Made by a program: the position numbers and the translations under genes. DNA of 64,000 nt from Kitasatospora sp. NBC_00240 (GTDB lineage: Bacteria > Actinomycetota > Actinomycetes > Streptomycetales > Streptomycetaceae). Positions 16,723-25,998 of the stretch are shown piece after piece. Positions within the stretch are counted from its first letter, which is position 1; the number at the start of each line of letters is the position of its first letter. The notes beneath the pieces are model-generated. The model saw only the letters and a list, made by a program, of their open reading frames with translations. It ran no database searches and had not been told where the DNA came from. The DNA is taken from contig NZ_JAPEMU010000001.1 of assembly GCF_026342405.1 (NCBI RefSeq), forward strand, positions 5,518,001 through 5,582,000, given 5' to 3'.

Positions 16723-17622
16723 TTGACCGTTCCACCCCGCATGCCCGCGGCCGTCCTCGCCGCCCTGGCGGTGCTCGCCGCGGGCTGCGCCGCGCCGCTT
16801 ACCACCCCGGCGGCCCGGTCCACGTCGGCGGCCCCGGCGACCGCGCTGCGCGCTCAGGTGGCCGCGGCCCCCAAGGCCTGTGCCGGGCCGGTCGTGATCG
16901 GCCACCGCGGCGCGCCCGCGACCGCCCCCGAGAACACCATGGCCTCCTTCGAGGCCGCCCTGCGGGGCGGCGCCGACTGGCTGGAGACCGACGTGCAGAC
17001 CACCAGTGACGGGGTGCCCGTCCTGATGCACGACTCCTCCGTCGACCGGGTCACCGACGGCAAGGGTGAGGTGGCCGCCCTGACGGCGGCCCAGATCGCC
17101 GGCCTGCGGGTCACGATCGGCCCCGGCGGCCCGGAGCCCGTCCCGACGCTGGAGCTGCTGCTGGCCCGGCTGGCCGGCACCCGGACCAGGCTGCTGATGG
17201 AGATCAAGTGGCAGCGGCCCGAGGACGTCGCCCGGATCGCCCGGATCGCGGCCGCCAGCCGGGCCGACGTGGTCCTCTACTCCTTCTCGGCCGCCCACCT
17301 GAAGCAGGCCCACGAGGAGGCGCCCCGACTGCCCCTGGTCCTGATCCAGGGCGGCGGCCTGGCCGACCCGCCGGACGGCCTGCCGCTGGCCGGGCTCGCC
17401 CTGGACGCGGGTCTGGCCACCGCCGAGCGGATCGGGGCCGAGCGCCGGGCCGGGCACCAGGTCTACGTGTGGACGCTGGACGACGAGCCGTCCTGGCAGG
17501 CGATGTCCGACCGGGACGCGGCCGGCCTGATCACCGACGTGCCGGACCGGGCCAGGGCGTGGGCGGACGGCCGCTGCCGGGCGCCCGGGAGCGGTCCGCC
17601 GGCCCCGGGTGGCGACCGGTAG
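16723..17622 (+). CDS. Glycerophosphodiester phosphodiesterase, lipoprotein
   Basis: This 299-residue enzyme hydrolyses glycerophosphodiesters outside the membrane. The N-terminus has a lipoprotein signal (hydrophobic AAVLAALAVLAAGC, lipobox LAAGC). The GDPD core begins with VIGHRGAPATAPENT and continues with GADWLETDVQTTSDGVPVLMHD, supplying the catalytic His and metal-binding Glu/Asp. LLMEIKW and VYVWTLDD further support the TIM-barrel fold. The start taken is TTG at 16723, which has GGAG eight bases upstream; an ATG at 16741 is possible but lacks a ribosome binding site. It stands alone between repeats and the Ppx gene. Confidence 0.9.
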   Translation: MTVPPRMPAAVLAALAVLAAGCAAPLTTPAARSTSAAPATALRAQVAAAPKACAGPVVIGHRGAPATAPENTMASFEAALRGGADWLETDVQTTSDGVPVLMHDSSVDRVTDGKGEVAALTAAQIAGLRVTIGPGGPEPVPTLELLLARLAGTRTRLLMEIKWQRPEDVARIARIAAASRADVVLYSFSAAHLKQAHEEAPRLPLVLIQGGGLADPPDGLPLAGLALDAGLATAERIGAERRAGHQVYVWTLDDEPSWQAMSDRDAAGLITDVPDRARAWADGRCRAPGSGPPAPGGDR

Positions 17623-17787
17623 CACCGCCCGTCGCGGGTCACCTCCCTGAGTCGGCGTCAGGCTGCCGTCGGGGGCCGCTCCCCGGGTCGGGGTCGGTAG
17701 GTGGCCGGGCGCGGGGGCGGCCGGTCCGCCGATCGGGGTGTGCGGGCCAGGGCCGGTGGTCGGTGGTATCGCGTAGCGTGGACGGTT

Positions 17788-18750
17788 ATGCGACTCGGTG
17801 TTCTAGACGTAGGTTCCAACACCGTCCACTTCCTCGTGGTGGACGCCCATCCCGGGGCTGCCCCGCTGCCCGCGTACTCCCACAAGGCGGAGTTGCGGCT
17901 GGCGGAGCTGCTCGACGCCGAGGGCTCGATCTGCGCGAGCGGTGTGGACAAGCTGATCGGCATGGTCTCCTCGTCGATCCGGGTCGCCGAGGACAAGGGC
18001 GTGGTGGACGTCCTGCCGTTCGCCACCTCCGCCGTGCGGGAGGCCAGCAACGGGGAGGACGTCCTGCGGCGGGTCGCCGAGGAGACGGGCGTCGAGCTGC
18101 GGGTGCTTTCCGGCCAGGACGAGGCGCGGCTGACCTTCCTGGCGGTCCGGCGCTGGTTCGGCTGGTCCTCCGGCCGGCTGCTCAACCTCGACATCGGCGG
18201 CGGCTCCCTGGAGATCGCCTGCGGCCTGGACGAGCAGCCCGACGTGGCCTGCTCGCTGCCGCTCGGCGCGGGCCGGCTCACCGCCGGCTGGCTGCCCGGG
18301 GACGTCGCCGACCCGGACGACCTGCGCCGGCTCAGACGCCACATCCGGGCCGAGATCGCCAGCGTGGCCGGCGAGATCGCCCGGCTCGGGGCGCCCGACC
18401 ACGCGGTGGCGACCTCCAAGACCTTCAAGCAGCTGGCCCGGATGACCGGCGCCGCCCCCGCCGACGCGGGCCAGTACGCCGCCCGCAAGCTCACCCGGTC
18501 CGGCCTGTCCGCCTGGGTGCCCCGGCTCTGCGCGATGTCGGTGGCGGAGCGGGCGCAGATCCCGGGCGTCTCGCCCGGTCGGGCCCGGCAACTGCTGGCC
18601 GGCGCCCTGGTCGCGGACGCCGCGATGGACATCTTCGGCCTGGCCGAGCTGGACATCTGTCCCTGGGCGCTGCGGGAGGGCATCATCCTGCGCCGCCTCG
18701 ACACCCTGGACAGCCCCGCCGACCGCAGCCGGGCCGCGCTCACCGGCTGA
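17788..18750 (+). CDS. Ppx/GppA family phosphatase
   Basis: A 320-residue exopolyphosphatase/guanosine-pentaphosphatase family protein with the ASKHA nucleotide fold: GVLDVGSNTVHFLVVD (residues 4-19) and LNLDIGGGSLEIACG. The C-terminal HD-type extension of long Ppx proteins is absent, as in many actinomycete paralogues (Ppx1 type). It would act on polyphosphate or pppGpp in the cytosol. The ATG at 17788 was preferred over an upstream in-frame codon because the conserved motif begins at residue 4. It is followed in the same direction by the TIM-barrel gene. Confidence 0.9.
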   Translation: MRLGVLDVGSNTVHFLVVDAHPGAAPLPAYSHKAELRLAELLDAEGSICASGVDKLIGMVSSSIRVAEDKGVVDVLPFATSAVREASNGEDVLRRVAEETGVELRVLSGQDEARLTFLAVRRWFGWSSGRLLNLDIGGGSLEIACGLDEQPDVACSLPLGAGRLTAGWLPGDVADPDDLRRLRRHIRAEIASVAGEIARLGAPDHAVATSKTFKQLARMTGAAPADAGQYAARKLTRSGLSAWVPRLCAMSVAERAQIPGVSPGRARQLLAGALVADAAMDIFGLAELDICPWALREGIILRRLDTLDSPADRSRAALTG

Positions 18751-18822
18751 CAACCGCCGCCCGGTCCGTGACGTTCGTCGCCTACGTCCCGTTCCGGGCC
18801 GTGTCCGCATACGCTGTGTCCC

Positions 18823-20271
18823 GTGGCGCAACCAGCGGACGAGGACGGGACGCAGGAGGGCCGCGCTGCCGGTGCGGGGCAGCCGCGGTCGGCCGGGCCG
18901 CGCCGGGCCCGGGCCGGTACGGCTGCCAGGCGGACGGTCGAGGCGGCCTCCCGGACGGCCAGGACGGTGAAGTCGGCCGGTGGCAAGGCGGGCAGGGCGA
19001 GCCGTTCGGCCGAGGCTCGGACGGCGCACCCGGCAGGCGGGACGGCCGCCGACGACCCCCCGAACACCGACACCGGCATCCACACCGGCGCCGCTCCGAC
19101 CGCGCACCCGGCCGGACCGCCGGCCGCCGCCGGGAAGCAGCCCAGGGTGCCGCGCAGGAGCCGGGCCGCCAGGGACGCCGCGCCGGCGGTGCCGCCCGGG
19201 CCTCCGGAACCCGCCGCGCCGGCCAGGCCCCGCAAGCGCGCCCGGGCCGGCGCCGACGCGCCGGTCCCCGCCCCGGCCGACCCCGGCGCCACCACCCCGC
19301 CCGGCGCCACCACCCCGCCCGGCGCCGACGCGCCCCGGACGCCCGCGAAGGCGGCCGTGAAACGCGCGGTGCGGACCGTCGGCGCCGTCAAGGCCGCCAA
19401 GCGGGCCGCCCGGACCGCGCCCCTGCTGCGCACCACCGACCGCCTCGTCCTGCCGCAGCACCCGGCGCTGCACATCCCCGACACCAAGGTCGCGCTGTCC
19501 ACCGCCTCGGTGTACCCCGAGTCCACGTCGGTGGCCTTCGAGCTGGCCGAGAAGCTGGGCTACGACGGCGTCGAGGTGATGGTCTGGAACGACCCGGTCA
19601 GCCAGGACGTCGAGGCGCTGCGCCGGCTCTCCGACGCCCACCGGATGCCGATCCTGGCCGTCCACGCGCCCTGCCTGCTGATCACCCAGCGGGTGTGGAC
19701 CACCGACCCGTGGACCAAGCTGGTCCGGGCCCGGGCCGCCGCCGAGAGGCTCGGCGCCGGCGCGGTCGTCGTCCACCCGCCGTTCCGCTGGCAGCGCCAG
19801 TACGCCCGCGACTTCGTCGAGGGGATCGGGCGGATGGCGGGCGAGACCGACGTCCGCTTCGCGGTGGAGAACATGTACCCCTGGCGCTACCGCGACCGCG
19901 AGATGCTGGCCTACGCCCCCGGCTGGGACGTCACCGAGGAGGAGTACCGGCACTTCACCATCGACCTGTCGCACGCCTCCACCTCCCGGATCGACGCGAT
20001 GGAGATGGTCCGGCGGATGGGCGACCGGCTGGCCCACATCCACCTGGCCGACGGCTCCGGCTCCGGCAAGGACGAGCACCTGATCCCCGGCCGGGGCAGT
20101 CAGCCCTGCGCCGAACTGCTGGAGCACCTGGCCCGGACGGGCTTCGGCGGCCACGTGGTGCTGGAGGTCAACACCCGGCGCTCGGTCTCCGCCGCCGAAC
20201 GCGAGGCCGACCTCGCCGAGGCGCTCGCCTTCACCCGGCTCCACCTGGCAACCCCCGCCCGGGTACGCTGA
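18823..20271 (+). CDS. Sugar phosphate isomerase/epimerase-like TIM-barrel protein with long N-terminal extension
   Basis: The C-terminal 275 residues of this 482-residue protein form an AP_endonuc_2/xylose-isomerase-like TIM barrel (ALSTASVYPES, KLGYDGVEVMVW, VVVHPPFRWQ, RFAVENMYPWRY, TIDLSHAST, HIHLADGSGSGKDEHLIPG). The motifs supply His and Glu metal ligands. The first roughly 200 residues are low-complexity, rich in Ala, Pro, Arg and Lys and strongly basic, with three GATTPP-type repeats. The substrate is unknown. The GTG start at 18823 is uncertain because the extension has no recognisable fold; a shorter protein starting near the barrel cannot be excluded. Confidence 0.8.
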   Translation: MAQPADEDGTQEGRAAGAGQPRSAGPRRARAGTAARRTVEAASRTARTVKSAGGKAGRASRSAEARTAHPAGGTAADDPPNTDTGIHTGAAPTAHPAGPPAAAGKQPRVPRRSRAARDAAPAVPPGPPEPAAPARPRKRARAGADAPVPAPADPGATTPPGATTPPGADAPRTPAKAAVKRAVRTVGAVKAAKRAARTAPLLRTTDRLVLPQHPALHIPDTKVALSTASVYPESTSVAFELAEKLGYDGVEVMVWNDPVSQDVEALRRLSDAHRMPILAVHAPCLLITQRVWTTDPWTKLVRARAAAERLGAGAVVVHPPFRWQRQYARDFVEGIGRMAGETDVRFAVENMYPWRYRDREMLAYAPGWDVTEEEYRHFTIDLSHASTSRIDAMEMVRRMGDRLAHIHLADGSGSGKDEHLIPGRGSQPCAELLEHLARTGFGGHVVLEVNTRRSVSAAEREADLAEALAFTRLHLATPARVR

Positions 20272-20314
20272 GGGAGGACCGCACGGATGCGAACCGCCTT
20301 ACCCGGGGGAAGAC

Positions 20315-21076
20315 ATGACGGACCATGACACGCTCGCTTCATCCTTCGGCGCGGTCGCCGAGGAGTACGACCGGGCCCGGCCCGGCTACCCCGAGGCGCT
20401 CTTCGACGAGCTGGAGCGGCTGGCCGGCCGCCCGCTGAAGGGCGCCGACGTGCTGGACGTCGGCGCGGGCACCGGCATCTCCACCCGACTGCTGGCCGGG
20501 CGCGGCGCCCGGGTGACCGCCGTCGAGCCCACCCCCGGGATGGCCCGGCGCCTGCACACCGTCTCGCCGGAGCTGCCGCTGGTCCGCGGCAACGGCAACG
20601 ACCTGCCCTTCCACGACTCCACCGCCGACCTGATCACCTACGCCCAGGCCTTCCACTGGACGGACCCGGCCCGCTCCGTCCCCGAGGCGATCCGGGTGCT
20701 GCGCCCGGGGGGCGCGCTGGCCACCTGGTGGAACGTCAAGGACACCTCGGCCGGCTGGGTCAGGGCGATGGGCAACCGGCTCGCCGAGGCCCTGCAGGAC
20801 TCCTACCACGCCTACGGCGCGGTGAACGAGATCGTCGGGCACCTGGAGCCGTACGGCCTGCGGCTGGGCAGCGCCGTGCTGCGCTGGGAGCGGGTGATCA
20901 CCGTCGACCAGGTGATCACCGACCTCACCTCGCGCTCGTACCTGGCGGCGATCACCCCCGAGCAGCGCGCGCCGCTGCTGGCGGTCGAGCGGGAGGCGCT
21001 GCTCGCCGAGTTCCCGGACGGCTGGGTCACCGAGCCGTACCGCCTGGACCTCACGGTCGCGGTCACCGAGGGCTGA
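20315..21076 (+). CDS. Class I SAM-dependent methyltransferase
   Basis: A 253-residue methyltransferase of the Methyltransf_11 type. Motif I is DVLDVGAGTGISTRLL (residues about 44-59), the acidic end of strand 2 is VTAVEP, and ITYAQAFHWTDP and VLRPGGALATWW follow. The N-terminal SFGAVAEEYDRARPGYP is typical of the group. The substrate cannot be inferred. The gene lies 43 bases after the TIM-barrel gene in the same direction. Confidence 0.88.
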   Translation: MTDHDTLASSFGAVAEEYDRARPGYPEALFDELERLAGRPLKGADVLDVGAGTGISTRLLAGRGARVTAVEPTPGMARRLHTVSPELPLVRGNGNDLPFHDSTADLITYAQAFHWTDPARSVPEAIRVLRPGGALATWWNVKDTSAGWVRAMGNRLAEALQDSYHAYGAVNEIVGHLEPYGLRLGSAVLRWERVITVDQVITDLTSRSYLAAITPEQRAPLLAVEREALLAEFPDGWVTEPYRLDLTVAVTEG

Positions 21077-21256
21077 GCTCCCGGACACGGCCGGGGCGGG
21101 CATCGCCGGGGCGGTCGCGGTGCGACCCGCGCTGACCGCATCGCGGACGGAGCGTCCGCGCGCTGGACCTGAGGCGTACGCTCGATAGCTAACAGCGGCC
21201 CTGCACCCTCCCACCAGCGCAGTCGGCCGCAGCAGCCTCCGAAGGAGTGGAGCACA

Positions 21257-23101
21257 GTGCCCGAGCTGAAGTCCCGTACGGTCACCCACGGTCGCAACAT
21301 GGCAGGCGCCCGGGCGCTTCTCCGGGCGGCCGGCGTAGCCCGCGAGGACTTCGGCAAGCCGATCATCGCGGTGGCCAACTCCTTCACCGAGTTCGTGCCG
21401 GGCCACACCCACCTGCAGCCGGTCGGCCGGATCGTCTCCGAGGCCATCCAGGCGGCCGGCGGCATCCCGCGCGAGTTCAACACCATCGCGGTGGACGACG
21501 GCATCGCGATGGGTCACGCCGGCATGCTGTACTCGCTGCCCTCGCGCGACCTGATCGCCGATTCGGTGGAGTACATGGTCAACGCGCACTGCGCGGACGC
21601 CCTGATCTGCATCTCCAACTGCGACAAGATCACCCCGGGCATGCTGATGGCCGCGCTGCGGCTCAACATCCCGACCGTCTTCGTCTCCGGTGGCCCGATG
21701 GAGGCCGGCCAGGCCGTCCTGGTGGACGGCACCGTCCGCAAGCTGGACCTGGTCAACGCGATCTCCGACGCCGTCAACGAGAACGTCTCGGACGAGGACA
21801 TCGCCATCATCGAGGAGAACGCCTGTCCGACCTGCGGGTCGTGCTCGGGCATGTTCACCGCCAACTCGATGAACTGCCTCACCGAGGCGATCGGCCTCTC
21901 GTTGCCCGCCAACGGCTCGGTGCTGGCCACCCACACCGCCCGCAAGGCGCTGTACGAGGACGCCGGCCGCACCATCGTCGACATCACCAAGCGGCACTAC
22001 CACCAGGACGACTACTCCGTCCTGCCGCGCAACGTGGCCACCCGCGCCGCGTTCGAGAACGCCATGGCGCTGGACATCGCGATGGGCGGCTCCACCAACA
22101 CGATCCTGCACCTGCTCGCCGCGGCCCAGGAGGCCGAGGTGGACTTCGACATGCGGGCCATCGACGCCATCTCGCGCAAGGTGCCGTGCCTGTCGAAGGT
22201 CGCGCCCAACGGCAAGTACTACATGGAGGACGTCCACCGGGCCGGCGGCGTCCCCGCGATCCTCGGTGAGCTGTACCGCGGCGGGCTGCTGAACGAGGAC
22301 GTGCACACCGTGCACTCCGGCTCGCTCGACGAGTGGCTGAAGGGCTGGGACATCCGCGGCGGCTCGCCGTCGCCGGAGGCCGTCGAGCTGTTCCACGCCG
22401 CCCCCGGCTGCGTCCGCTCGGCCACCGCCTTCTCGCAGTCCGAGCGCTGGGACACCCTGGACACCGACGCGGCGAACGGCTGCATCCGCAGCGTCGAGCA
22501 CGCGTACTCCGTCGAGGGCGGGCTCGCGGTGCTGTACGGCAACCTCGCCGAGGACGGCTGCATCGTGAAGACAGCCGGCGTCGACGAGTCGATCTGGACC
22601 TTCAGCGGCCCGGCCGTGGTGCTGGAGTCCCAGGAGGACGCGGTCGACGCGATCCTGACCAAGCGGGTCAAGGAGGGCGACGTCGTCGTCATCCGCTACG
22701 AGGGCCCCAAGGGAGGCCCCGGCATGCAGGAGATGCTCTACCCGACCTCCTTCCTCAAGGGCCGGGGCCTGGGCAAGGCCTGCGCGCTGATCACCGACGG
22801 CCGGTTCTCCGGCGGCACCTCGGGCCTCTCGATCGGCCACGCCTCGCCCGAGGCGGCCTCCGGCGGCGCCATCGCGCTGGTCGAGGACGGCGACATCATC
22901 TCGATCGACATCCCGGGTCGGAAGGTCGACCTGCAGGTCTCCTTCGAGGAACTGCACGAGCGCCGGCTGAAGCTGGAGTCCGAGGGCGGCTACCGGCCGA
23001 AGAACCGGCAGCGTGAGGTCAGCCAGGCGCTGAAGGCGTACGCGGCGATGGCCACCTCGGCCGACAAGGGCGCCGTCCGGGACGTCAGCAAGCTCGGCTG
23101 A
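21257..23101 (+). CDS. ilvD: Dihydroxy-acid dehydratase
   Basis: IlvD dehydrates dihydroxy acids to the 2-keto acids for valine, isoleucine and pantothenate. The 614-residue protein has full family length, with cluster ligands in CISNCDKITPGMLMA and ENACPTCGSCSGMFTANSMN, and GRFSGGTSGLSIGHASPEA near the C-terminus. Three Cys-containing segments are compatible with an Fe-S cluster. GTG start at 21257 with GAAGGAG ten bases upstream. It ends in a strong 22-bp terminator. One product, ketoisovalerate, feeds pantothenate synthesis, whose later genes are at the left of the window. Confidence 0.97.
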   Translation: MPELKSRTVTHGRNMAGARALLRAAGVAREDFGKPIIAVANSFTEFVPGHTHLQPVGRIVSEAIQAAGGIPREFNTIAVDDGIAMGHAGMLYSLPSRDLIADSVEYMVNAHCADALICISNCDKITPGMLMAALRLNIPTVFVSGGPMEAGQAVLVDGTVRKLDLVNAISDAVNENVSDEDIAIIEENACPTCGSCSGMFTANSMNCLTEAIGLSLPANGSVLATHTARKALYEDAGRTIVDITKRHYHQDDYSVLPRNVATRAAFENAMALDIAMGGSTNTILHLLAAAQEAEVDFDMRAIDAISRKVPCLSKVAPNGKYYMEDVHRAGGVPAILGELYRGGLLNEDVHTVHSGSLDEWLKGWDIRGGSPSPEAVELFHAAPGCVRSATAFSQSERWDTLDTDAANGCIRSVEHAYSVEGGLAVLYGNLAEDGCIVKTAGVDESIWTFSGPAVVLESQEDAVDAILTKRVKEGDVVVIRYEGPKGGPGMQEMLYPTSFLKGRGLGKACALITDGRFSGGTSGLSIGHASPEAASGGAIALVEDGDIISIDIPGRKVDLQVSFEELHERRLKLESEGGYRPKNRQREVSQALKAYAAMATSADKGAVRDVSKLG

Positions 23102-23118
23102 CCGTACGCGGGACCAGC

Positions 23119-23165
23119 AACGACGTAGGAGCCGCCCCGGCAGCCGGGGCGGCTCCTACGTCGTT
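23119..23165 (+). terminator. Strong terminator of ilvD
   Basis: A perfect 22-bp inverted repeat (arms 23119-23140 and 23144-23165) with a three-base CAG loop starts 17 bases after the ilvD stop. It lies 28 bases before the next gene's start, so it should separate the two transcripts. Confidence 0.88.
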
Positions 23166-23193
23166 CGGGTCCGGTCGGGTGATAATCGGATCC

Positions 23194-23736
23194 GTGAGCG
23201 AGCACCCCACCCCCAGCCAGAGCCCGGCCGGCCCCGCCCCCGAGGGCGCCCCCGCACCGGAGGGCATCCGCTGGTTCGGCACCAGCTGGGTCGGGCGCGG
23301 CTCCGACTACCGGCTGCGCCGGGTGCTCGTCCCGGTGGGCGCCCTGCTGGCCGCGGCCGCCGGCGCCCTGCTGCTGCGGTTCGGCGTCCAGGGCGTGCAG
23401 ATGTCCGACGCCGGGACCTTCGTCAACGGGCTGCTGGTCGCCGCCGTCGCGGTCTGCTCCTGCCTGGCGGCCCTGCGCAACTGGAAGCTGCTGAGCGAGG
23501 GCCGGGAGGCGCTCACCGGCTGGATGGCCGAGGACAAGTCGCTCGGCGCGGTCTGGATCATCGGCGGGGTGGGCGCGCTGCTCGCGTACTTCGTCCGCAG
23601 CCTGGTGGAGGCCCCCGGGGAGGCGGTCGCGCGGGCCCGCCACGAGCAGGCCGTCGAGCGGTACGGGCGGCGCCGGGCCAGCCGCAGCCGCCGGCCCGAC
23701 ACCATGGCGCCGGGCCGCGGCAGGCGGCGGGGCTGA
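23194..23736 (+). CDS. Small membrane protein of unknown function
   Basis: A 180-residue protein with a Pro-rich N-terminus, two or three hydrophobic segments (about residues 46-64, 71-89 and 117-136) and a basic Arg-rich C-terminus. The GTG at 23194 was preferred over an in-frame codon 15 bases upstream because it follows the ilvD terminator and gives the common MSEHP-type start. No family is recognised. It converges on the next gene with only six bases between the stops. Confidence 0.75.
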   Translation: MSEHPTPSQSPAGPAPEGAPAPEGIRWFGTSWVGRGSDYRLRRVLVPVGALLAAAAGALLLRFGVQGVQMSDAGTFVNGLLVAAVAVCSCLAALRNWKLLSEGREALTGWMAEDKSLGAVWIIGGVGALLAYFVRSLVEAPGEAVARARHEQAVERYGRRRASRSRRPDTMAPGRGRRRG

Positions 23737-23742
23737 GCGCGG

Positions 23743-25053
23743 TCAGCTGCGGCTGACGGTGCCGCACTCCGGGGTCGTACCGGGGCTGGGGGCGGGGGCC
23801 GGCGTGCTCCGGTCGTACGGGTCGGTGGTGGGCCCGTGGGGCGTCTCCCGGCCCGGCGCCGCGAACTGCTCGAACCGCGGGTGGTAGAAGCCGTCGTGGA
23901 CCTCGCAGGCGGTGTTGCCCGCCTCGCTGCGGCGCTCCGCGAAGTTGATCTTCTTCGGGTTGTTCCGGTACCGCGCCGGGTCCTGGAAGCGGTAGGTGTC
24001 CGCCCGCCGCACGACGGTGCGGGCGGTCCGGGTGCTCCCGCCGGCATCCTCGGCCGCGGCGACCGTCCAGGCCACCGGCTTCGCGGCGTTCGAGTTCTCC
24101 GGGGCGGCCGGCCGCGCGCTCGCCGACGGCTTCGAGCCGGGCAGCCGCTGCCCGGCCTCCGGGCCGGGTCGCAGCGCGTACACGAAGGTGAAGTCGGTGC
24201 GGACCAGCACACCCCGCTCGCCGTCGCCCTCCACGCTCATCCGGCCGAGGATCCGGACGTCGCCCACCGGGATCGCGTCACGCGGGTCGAAGCGGCTGAA
24301 CAGGGAGGTGGCGTCGGCCGGCCCGTCCGGGTGGTCCAGCGTCCGGACGGCGGCGTCCTGCTCCTCCCGGTCCAGCAGGTCCAGCGCGGTCTGCGGGCGC
24401 CCGCCCGCGATCACCGCCGGGTCCAGGTTCGCCGCCACCAGGAAGTCCTTGACCAGCTTCAGCTGGGCCGCCACCTGCTCCGCGTCGAACGCCCCGACCG
24501 CCTGGGCCGGGGGCAGCGCGATCGCGTCCGGGCCGGCCGGCCAGCCCTCGGCGGGCGAGCCCGCCCACGGGTGGTCCACGGTCGGGGTCTGCGCGGCGAG
24601 CGACGGGGGCGCGGTGGTGGGGCGCGCCGTCTCGGGGGCGACGGAGGGGGCGGAGGCGGGCAGGCCGCCGCGGGCGCCCCCGAACCGGTCCCGCAGGCCG
24701 TCGAGGTTGAGCGCGGCGACCAGGGCGACGACGATGAGGAGCACGAACAGCGGCGCGCGCCAGTCCCTGGTCCCGCGCCGCGGGGTGCCCCAGGCGTCGA
24801 CCGGTGCGGCCGCGCGGCGCAGCCGGCGCTTCGGCCGGGCGGGTGTCGGATCGAGGACGGTGCGGCGGGCCCCCGGGTCCACCGGCGGCTGGTCCTTCCA
24901 GCGGGCGGCGAGCATCCGGGTGCGCCCGGCCTGCTCCTTGACGGTGGCACCCTTGACGAACTCCTCGTCCAGGACGAGGTTCTCGAACGGGTCGCTCCCG
25001 TTCGGGTCGGATCCCTCGGAAGGGCGGGGATCCGGATCTTCGACTATCGGCAT
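23743..25053 (-). CDS. Conserved single-pass membrane protein, function unknown
   Basis: A 436-residue protein with an acidic, then basic cytoplasmic N-terminal part (residues 1-98), one membrane segment (PLFVLLIVVALVAALNL, about 101-117) and an extracytoplasmic C-terminal domain of about 300 residues. The outer domain has a conserved-looking core (QVAAQLKLVKDFLVAANLDP, FTFVYALRPG, RRADTYRFQDP) and ends in a Pro/Thr-rich tail. Two cysteines in the outer domain could form a disulphide. I do not recognise the family. It may be a signalling or cell-wall protein. Confidence 0.75.
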   Translation of the reverse strand: MPIVEDPDPRPSEGSDPNGSDPFENLVLDEEFVKGATVKEQAGRTRMLAARWKDQPPVDPGARRTVLDPTPARPKRRLRRAAAPVDAWGTPRRGTRDWRAPLFVLLIVVALVAALNLDGLRDRFGGARGGLPASAPSVAPETARPTTAPPSLAAQTPTVDHPWAGSPAEGWPAGPDAIALPPAQAVGAFDAEQVAAQLKLVKDFLVAANLDPAVIAGGRPQTALDLLDREEQDAAVRTLDHPDGPADATSLFSRFDPRDAIPVGDVRILGRMSVEGDGERGVLVRTDFTFVYALRPGPEAGQRLPGSKPSASARPAAPENSNAAKPVAWTVAAAEDAGGSTRTARTVVRRADTYRFQDPARYRNNPKKINFAERRSEAGNTACEVHDGFYHPRFEQFAAPGRETPHGPTTDPYDRSTPAPAPSPGTTPECGTVSRS

Positions 25054-25269
25054 CGCGTCAGTATGCCGACGGCGGGTGACACCCCGATGATCAGGGGCCC
25101 AAGTCCTGGTGGCGGGCGGTGGGTTCGGTCCGGTAGCGCCCGGTGTGTCCCCCGTCGGGAGCGTTCCTTCCCGGCCGGGCGACGCCCCGGGGCCCGGCCG
25201 CCCCCGCGTCCCGGGCCCCGGGGCACCCCCGTGGTCCCGGCTCCCGGGACGCTCGACGGGCCGCCGGCC

Positions 25270-25716
25270 TCACTTCCCCCGGGCCTGCTTCACCGAGCCC
25301 ACCACGCCGGCGATCGCCAGCAGCAGACCGGCCGGCAGCAGCGACACCAGGAAGGCGCCGATCAGGCTCGCGTCCCCGAGGAAGGTCTGCGCGAGCGTGT
25401 TGAGGACCAGCAGGGCCCCCGCCGCCGGCATCGCCGCCTGCCACGGGTGCTCGGCGGCCCAGTGCCGGATCCGGCGGTCGCCGGTGTCGGTGCGGAGTCG
25501 ACCGCCCACCGTGCCGACCAGGAAGAAGAAGAACAGCGCCCAGCCGGCCGGACCGGCGAGCATGCTCATGGACCAGTGCCCGGTGATCAGATCGACCCCG
25601 AGCGCCGCGGCGCCCACCACCGCACCGACCCCTGCGGCCGTCTTCCACGGGCCCATCGTCGCGGAGGCGACGGCGAGCTGCTGATTTTCGCGTCGGGACA
25701 AGTCTCCGTGTGCCAT
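25270..25716 (-). CDS. Small integral membrane protein
   Basis: A 148-residue hydrophobic protein with about four predicted membrane segments: residues 26-45, 51-72, 91-108 and 117-137. The N-terminus is MAHGDLSRRENQQLAVA and the C-terminus is basic (VGSVKQARGK). The frame is open further upstream, but the ATG at 25716 begins just before the first hydrophobic segment and is a normal start. It diverges from proC. The function is unknown. Confidence 0.72.
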   Translation of the reverse strand: MAHGDLSRRENQQLAVASATMGPWKTAAGVGAVVGAAALGVDLITGHWSMSMLAGPAGWALFFFFLVGTVGGRLRTDTGDRRIRHWAAEHPWQAAMPAAGALLVLNTLAQTFLGDASLIGAFLVSLLPAGLLLAIAGVVGSVKQARGK

Positions 25717-25998
25717 GTCTCCACGGTGCTCCGCCGGTGCGCGGGAAGCCATAGGGGAGAACCCCGAGTTTCCCCCTACGCCGCACGGGTCGCGCCGGCG
25801 CACCCCGGCGGGCCCGGCACCGGGCCTGGCCGCCCGGGACGGCCCGGGGCCGGCCGAACCCGCCGACCCGGGCCCGGTGTTCGGGGAGTGGGACGGCCGG
25901 GCCCGGAGCTGCCCACGGGCTGGACTCGCACCCGTCCGTGCGGGTGTCGGTGCGAGGATGGCCGCAGCACCGAGTCGGGACGGTACGAAGGAGCGGCC

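Noticed and set aside
25751..25778. Imperfect palindrome (TAGGGGA...TCCCCCTA) between the small membrane protein gene and proC
   Set aside because: The arms do not match without an insertion, and there is no independent support for an operator.
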